From the NCBI GenBank assembly GCA_030688225.1, contig JAUYIO010000040.1, positions 1-8,370 of the forward strand: a stretch of DNA of 8,370 bases, in the 5' to 3' direction. The position numbers and the translations under genes were made by a program. The DNA is from Nanobdellota archaeon (lineage in GTDB: Archaea; Nanobdellota; Nanobdellia; Pacearchaeales; GW2011-AR1). The notes under the pieces were generated by a model. It had not been told where the DNA came from and ran no database searches. It was given only the letters and a program-made list of their open reading frames with translations. Positions 5,276 through 8,370 of the stretch are shown in pieces (within the stretch, counting starts at the first letter, position 1; the number at the start of each line of letters is the position of its first letter).

Positions 5276-5533
5276 ATGGTTAGAGAGAAGAAAATTAGAA
5301 CTCGTGGAAAGTTACAACTTAGTAAATACTTTCAGGAATTTAAAGAAGGAGCAAGTGTAGCTGTTATCAGAGAACCTTCTGTGAATTTTAGTTTTCCAAG
5401 AACTCTTCAAGGAATGACAGGAGTGGTGGAATCTAAAAGAGGAGGAGCATACCTTGTAAAAATAAACACTCAAGGAAAGGAAAAGAAATTTTTAATTCAC
5501 CCAATACATTTAAAAAAAATAAAGCAGATTTAA
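5276..5533 (+). CDS. rpl21e: Large-subunit ribosomal protein eL21 (L21e)
   Basis: The 85-residue basic protein matches the archaeal/eukaryotic L21e SH3-like barrel: RGKLQLSKYFQEFKEG (10-25), VIREPSVNFSFPRTLQGMTG (30-49), VVESKRGGAYLVKI and LIHPIHLKKI at the C-terminus. The protein binds 23S rRNA in the large subunit. The N-terminal arm is about 13 residues shorter than I recall for typical archaeal homologues; an in-frame TAG at 5255-5257 with no start between it and 5276 shows that this is not a start-call error. A TATA-like box about 24 bases upstream suggests a leaderless message. It leads a seven-gene operon; tandem TAATAA closes it and rpoF begins four bases after its stop. Gene order eL21-rpoF-DUF655 is a conserved archaeal cluster. 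Confidence 0.96.
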   Translation: MVREKKIRTRGKLQLSKYFQEFKEGASVAVIREPSVNFSFPRTLQGMTGVVESKRGGAYLVKINTQGKEKKFLIHPIHLKKIKQI

Positions 5534-5537
5534 TAAT

Positions 5538-5840
5538 ATGATAAAAAACAATCAACCATTGAGCATGGCAGAAGTCAAAGGCTATTTGAAAAAAGAAGAT
5601 GCAGAAGGAACTTTGACAGGATTCATAAACAAATTTACAGAAGTAAAACCTAAAGAAGCAAAAGAGTTAAGAACAAAATTAGAAGAGTTAGGAATAATGA
5701 AATTAAGAGAACACAACATAGTTAAGATTGTAGATACAATGCCTGATAACCAGGAAAATTTAAATAAACTTTTTGTAGAAACTAGTCTAGACGAGGATGA
5801 AACAAAAAAAATACTTGAAACAGTTAAACAATTCAAATAA
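5538..5840 (+). CDS. rpoF: DNA-directed RNA polymerase subunit F (Rpb4 homologue)
   Basis: The 100-residue acidic/basic helical protein fits archaeal RpoF/Rpb4: an N-terminal segment (about 1-35) that packs on the partner RpoE/Rpb7, and an HRDC-like helical domain (about 36-100) with the conserved KIVDTMPDNQENLNKLF turn (63-79). RpoF and RpoE form the polymerase stalk, which aids open-complex formation, processivity and RNA contact. Its place between eL21 and the DUF655 gene is the standard archaeal arrangement and independently supports the call, which matters because the sequence itself is weakly conserved. The start ATG lies four bases after the eL21 stop, with no Shine-Dalgarno visible. 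Five bases separate its stop from the DUF655 start. Confidence 0.92.
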   Translation: MIKNNQPLSMAEVKGYLKKEDAEGTLTGFINKFTEVKPKEAKELRTKLEELGIMKLREHNIVKIVDTMPDNQENLNKLFVETSLDEDETKKILETVKQFK

Positions 5841-5845
5841 GCAAA

Positions 5846-6382
5846 ATGGAAAAAGAAGAACATGCAATCATATTAGAATATTTACCGAATGGATATCCTT
5901 TAGAAGGGAAAATGATGCCGATAGCTCAAGCTATAGGGGAAAACAATCTAACTCTTTTAGAATTAGTTCCTAGAAGAGGAATTTCTCTTGAAGTTGGAGA
6001 AAAAGTTTATATCGGTGAAGGAAAACGAGATAAAATTTATTACATTCTCGGACGGCTTCCAAGGGAGAAGTTAACAGAATCTGCAAAAGGACAACTTGAA
6101 GAATTTGTCAAAAAAATAGTAAAGGAAAACGAAAAAAAATTTGTAGATTTTTTCAACAAATCAGAAGCAATAAACAAAAGGATTCATCAAATTGAATTGC
6201 TTCCTGGACTTGGAAAAAAATACGTAAAAGAAATAATTGCAAAACGAAAGGAAAAAGAATTTGATTCTTTTGAGGACATGAAGAAAAGAATTCAGAATCT
6301 TCCTTATCCTGAAAAAGCAATAGAGAAAAGAATACTTCAGGAGCTGACAACTTTTGAAAGATACAATTTGTTTACACACTAA
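5846..6382 (+). CDS. DUF655 (COG1491) RNA/DNA-binding protein with OB-like and HhH domains
   Basis: The 178-residue protein starts EEHAIILEYLPNG and continues PIAQAIGENNLTLLELVPR, the beta-rich OB-like N-terminal part of DUF655 (about 5-70). A lysine-rich helical linker (about 72-115) leads to a helix-hairpin-helix segment: IELLPGLGKKYVKEIIAKRK (116-135) followed by FDSFEDMKKRI. The ending ERYNLFT is also typical. DUF655 proteins are predicted nucleic-acid binders encoded with eL21 and rpoF in archaea, usually followed by ksgA (16S rRNA dimethyladenosine transferase), hinting at a ribosome or polymerase-linked role. Here ksgA is absent and uS13 begins one base after the stop (TAAAATG). Molecular function remains unproven for the family. 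Confidence 0.93.
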   Translation: MEKEEHAIILEYLPNGYPLEGKMMPIAQAIGENNLTLLELVPRRGISLEVGEKVYIGEGKRDKIYYILGRLPREKLTESAKGQLEEFVKKIVKENEKKFVDFFNKSEAINKRIHQIELLPGLGKKYVKEIIAKRKEKEFDSFEDMKKRIQNLPYPEKAIEKRILQELTTFERYNLFTH

Positions 6383-6383
6383 A

Positions 6384-6863
6384 ATGGAACAAACACAAAA
6401 ACAACCGGAAAAGAAAAATGAAGAAAGAATAGTGAGAATTATGTCAAAGGATGTAGAAGGAGGAATGACTCTCTATGCAGGACTGACAAAAATTAAAGGA
6501 ATATCTTGGGCTTTGTCCAACGCACTTTGCAAATTATTGAATCTTGATAAAAAAAGAAAAATTGGTTCTCTAACAAAAGACGAAATTGAGAAAATTACTC
6601 AATTCCTAAAAACCTCTCAATTTCCAAAACACATTCTTAACAGAAAATCCGATTTCAAGACAGGAGAAGACAAGCATTTAACAGGAACAGATTTAGAACT
6701 GCAAACAGAGTTTGATGTTAAAAGATTAAAGAAAATAAAAAGTTATAGAGGTTATAGGCATATGTTAGGTCTTCCAGCCAGAGGGCAAAGAACAAGAGGA
6801 AACTTCAGACCTCACAAAATGAAAGGTGTAGGAATTAAAAAGAAAAAGAAAATAACTCAATAA
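6384..6863 (+). CDS. rps13: Small-subunit ribosomal protein uS13
   Basis: The start is placed at ATG 6384, one base after the DUF655 stop, rather than at the in-frame TTG at 6354 inside DUF655. The 159-residue protein has the uS13 N-terminal block (RIVRIMSKDVEGGMTLYAGL, 15-34, helix-two-turn-helix KIKGISWALSNAL) and the signature YRGYRHMLGLPARGQRTRGN (121-140), ending in the usual lysine-rich tail. uS13 sits in the head of the small subunit, contacting the P-site tRNA and the large subunit. The first 14 residues (MEQTQKQPEKKNEE) form a short charged leader. uS13-uS4-uS11-rpoD is the classic archaeal order. No Shine-Dalgarno precedes the gene; the TAAAATG junction implies reinitiation or coupling. 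Confidence 0.97.
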   Translation: MEQTQKQPEKKNEERIVRIMSKDVEGGMTLYAGLTKIKGISWALSNALCKLLNLDKKRKIGSLTKDEIEKITQFLKTSQFPKHILNRKSDFKTGEDKHLTGTDLELQTEFDVKRLKKIKSYRGYRHMLGLPARGQRTRGNFRPHKMKGVGIKKKKKITQ

Positions 6864-6864
6864 A

Positions 6865-7353
6865 ATGAAAAGAAAACATAAAACTTATTCCCGTCCAAAA
6901 CGTCCTTTTGACAAGATAAGAATAGATGAAGAAGCTATCTTAAAAAAAGAATTTGGATTGAAAAACAAAAAAGAAATTTGGAAAGCAGAATCACAAATAA
7001 AGTCAATAAGAGAAAAAGCTAAAAAATTAATCTCTGCAAGTCCATCTGAACAAAACACATTTTTACAAAGATTAAAGAAAATAGGATTGAATGTAAACTC
7101 AATCGCAGACGTTTTATCTTTGAGTAAAGAAGATTATTTAAGAAGAAGATTGCAAACAATTCTTGTAAGTAAGAAATTAGCAAATACTTCAAAAAGTGCA
7201 AGACAGTTTATCACGCACAAAAAAGTTTTGATTAATGAACAAGTTGTTGATAGCCCTTCGTATATTGTCCCTTTGGAGTTTGAGGAAAAAATATCTCTAA
7301 GAAAAAATAAAAAAATTCCACAAGTTGTAATGGAAAAAAAGCAAGATGAGTGA
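6865..7353 (+). CDS. rps4: Small-subunit ribosomal protein uS4
   Basis: The 162-residue basic protein is an archaeal-type uS4, with N-terminal MKRKHKTYSRPKRPFDKIRI, a helical body (about 35-90), and the S4 RNA-binding fold from about 94 to 146 (RRLQTILVSKKLANTSKSAR, then FITHKKVLINEQVVDSPSYI). It binds 16S rRNA early in small-subunit assembly. It is slightly shorter than I expect for archaeal uS4. No zinc cysteines are present. It starts one base after the uS13 stop (TAAAATG) and its last eight bases overlap uS11, whose ATG at 7346 lies within the final codons, indicating translational coupling. Confidence 0.96.
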   Translation: MKRKHKTYSRPKRPFDKIRIDEEAILKKEFGLKNKKEIWKAESQIKSIREKAKKLISASPSEQNTFLQRLKKIGLNVNSIADVLSLSKEDYLRRRLQTILVSKKLANTSKSARQFITHKKVLINEQVVDSPSYIVPLEFEEKISLRKNKKIPQVVMEKKQDE

Positions 7354-7777
7354 AGAAATGACAGAACAAATTCAAGAACAAAAAAAAGAAACCAAGAAGA
7401 AGAGAGACATAGAAGCAGTTATGAATATATACACTTCTTTTAACAACACAATAGTTCATGTTACAGATTTATCAGGTATGACTCTTGCAAAAGTTACAGG
7501 TGGGATGGTAACAAAGCACGGAAGATTAAAAGCAAACCCAACTATAGCAATGTTCATAGCAAAAAGAATTGCAGAGATGTTGAAGGAATCAGGAGTTTCT
7601 TCTCTATATGTTCAAATAAGAGCAAAAACAGGAAATCCTGCCCCTGGTCCTGGAGCGCATTCAATAATAAAGAGTTTGACAAGAGAAGGTTTTAAAATAC
7701 TAAATATTCTTGATACTACAAGAACTCCTCGTGGCGGTCCAAAGAAAAAAGGCGGACGAAGAGGAAGGAGACCTTAA
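7346..7777 (+). CDS. rps11: Small-subunit ribosomal protein uS11
   Basis: The 143-residue protein carries the uS11 core: NIYTSFNNTIVHVTDLSG (27-44), a TGGM block (51-54) with an AMFIAKRIAE helix, YVQIRAKTGNPAPGPGAHS (88-106), and the C-terminal TPRGGPKKKGGRRGRRP (127-143) that lines the mRNA exit/platform region. The ATG at 7346 overlaps the uS4 stop by eight bases; an in-frame ATG at 7358 is an alternative start and would remove four residues. Either way a charged, lysine-rich N-terminal extension of roughly 20 residues precedes the core. Archaeal context uS4-uS11-rpoD is standard. Its stop is one base from the rpoD ATG. Confidence 0.97.
   Translation: MSEEMTEQIQEQKKETKKKRDIEAVMNIYTSFNNTIVHVTDLSGMTLAKVTGGMVTKHGRLKANPTIAMFIAKRIAEMLKESGVSSLYVQIRAKTGNPAPGPGAHSIIKSLTREGFKILNILDTTRTPRGGPKKKGGRRGRRP
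7765..7770 (+). promoter_or_regulatory. Shine-Dalgarno for rpoD
   Basis: AAGGAG lies eight bases before the rpoD ATG at 7779, within the arginine codons closing uS11. It is the only clear Shine-Dalgarno inside the translation/transcription operon and fixes the rpoD start. Confidence 0.5.
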
Positions 7778-7778
7778 A

Positions 7779-8370
7779 ATGAATTTATTAAATAAAAAAG
7801 AAAATCAATTAACTTTCACAGCAGAGATAGAAGAGACTCTTGCGAATTCAATAAGGAGATATTTAAATCACATACCAATTCTTGCAGTTGACGAAGTTGA
7901 AATTTCTAAAAATGATTCTCCTCTCTATGATGAAACTGTTGCGCATAGAATAGGATTAATTCCTCTAAAATTGGATAAATCTATAACTGAAAAAAAAATT
8001 CCAACATTAAAATTAGAGGTAAAAAACGAGGGAAATGTATATTCCAAGTCTCTTACAGGAGGAGTGAAAGTTGTTTATGACAATATACCTATTACTGCAT
8101 TGGATAAAAATCAGGAATTGAAACTTACAGCATCAATGAGGTTTGGAAAAGGAAATGAACATTCAAGATTTTCTCCAGGGCTTATGTTTTATACAAATGT
8201 TGAAGAAGTAAAGATAGGAAAAGATCTTCCAAAAGAGGCTGCAGAGATGTGCCCTCAAGAATTTTTAAATTCAGACGAGAAAAAAATTATTGTTACAGAT
8301 CCTTTAAAACAAGACATGATTGGAGCTTGTGCAGAAATTTGTCATAAGCATGGAAAAGACGCATGTATAA
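7779..8370 (+). CDS. rpoD: DNA-directed RNA polymerase subunit D (Rpb3 homologue), 3'-truncated by window edge
   Basis: The frame is open from the ATG at 7779 to the window end (197 full codons). The segment EETLANSIRRYLNHIPILAV (18-37) followed by DEVEISKNDSPLYDE (38-52) and HRIGLIPLK (56-64) is the alpha/Rpb3 dimerisation signature. RpoD pairs with RpoL and, with RpoN and RpoP, forms the assembly platform on which RNA polymerase is built. Many archaeal RpoD proteins carry a ferredoxin-like insert with a CxxCxxCxxxCP cluster motif after a CPxxxF element. Here MCPQEF (C158) is kept, but the following block reads KQDMIGACAEICHK, so the first two motif cysteines correspond to Q178 and I181 and only C184 and C188 remain, with C196 nearby. 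Cluster binding looks degenerate. The C-terminal dimerisation strands lie beyond the window. Confidence 0.95.
   Translation, partial: MNLLNKKENQLTFTAEIEETLANSIRRYLNHIPILAVDEVEISKNDSPLYDETVAHRIGLIPLKLDKSITEKKIPTLKLEVKNEGNVYSKSLTGGVKVVYDNIPITALDKNQELKLTASMRFGKGNEHSRFSPGLMFYTNVEEVKIGKDLPKEAAEMCPQEFLNSDEKKIIVTDPLKQDMIGACAEICHKHGKDACI

Noticed and set aside
6354..6383. Upstream TTG start for uS13
   Set aside because: It lies inside DUF655 and adds ten residues not expected in uS13; the ATG at 6384 fits the TAAAATG junction pattern.
1..8370. CRISPR arrays, insertion sequences, tRNA or rRNA genes
   Set aside because: No regularly spaced direct repeats, transposase motifs, terminal inverted repeats or tRNA-like cloverleaf were seen on reading both strands.

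Overview
The window looks like chromosome from a low-GC archaeon. The translation and transcription genes are of archaeal type: eL21, Rpb4/RpoF, Rpb10/RpoN, DUF655, uS13, uS4, uS11 and Rpb3/RpoD. They are short, lysine-rich, tightly packed and preceded by archaeal TATA-like boxes. The compact proteins suggest a DPANN archaeon, perhaps of the Woesearchaeota/Pacearchaeota type; that placement is inference, not demonstrated.

Layout. (1) 1-632: the 3' part of an FkbM-family methyltransferase gene, cut by the window edge. (2) 670-867, minus strand: rpoN (RNA polymerase subunit N), convergent with the methyltransferase, with a probable leaderless promoter. (3) 990-4988: a seven-gene operon built around a MacB/LolD-type ABC transporter. 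It runs ATPase, three small proteins of unknown function (one cysteine-rich), a signal-peptide and membrane-anchored Ig-like extracytoplasmic protein, a MacB/FtsX permease, and a small protein with an HExxH motif. Its leader can fold as an H-type pseudoknot (955-984) ending five bases before the ATPase start codon. (4) 5055-5231: a 58-codon zinc-ribbon gene with its own promoter. (5) 5276 to the right edge: a translation/transcription operon, eL21 - rpoF - DUF655 - uS13 - uS4 - uS11 - rpoD, with rpoD cut by the window edge.

How the genes work together. The ATPase, permease and extracytoplasmic protein should form one envelope transport or mechanotransmission complex; the small co-transcribed proteins are candidate accessory factors or cargo. 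The right-hand operon joins two archaeal gene clusters that are usually separate (eL21-rpoF-DUF655 and uS13-uS4-uS11-rpoD) at a one-base junction. It supplies the RNA polymerase stalk subunit, the assembly-platform subunit and small-subunit ribosomal proteins. RpoN, often linked to the rpoD cluster in archaea, is here detached and divergent from the transporter operon.

The most unusual items are the leader pseudoknot, the three unknown genes inside the transporter operon, the degenerate Fe-S region of RpoD, and the recurring TAAAATG gene junction. No CRISPR array, insertion sequence, tRNA or rRNA was seen. No gene-free stretch exceeds 300 bases.
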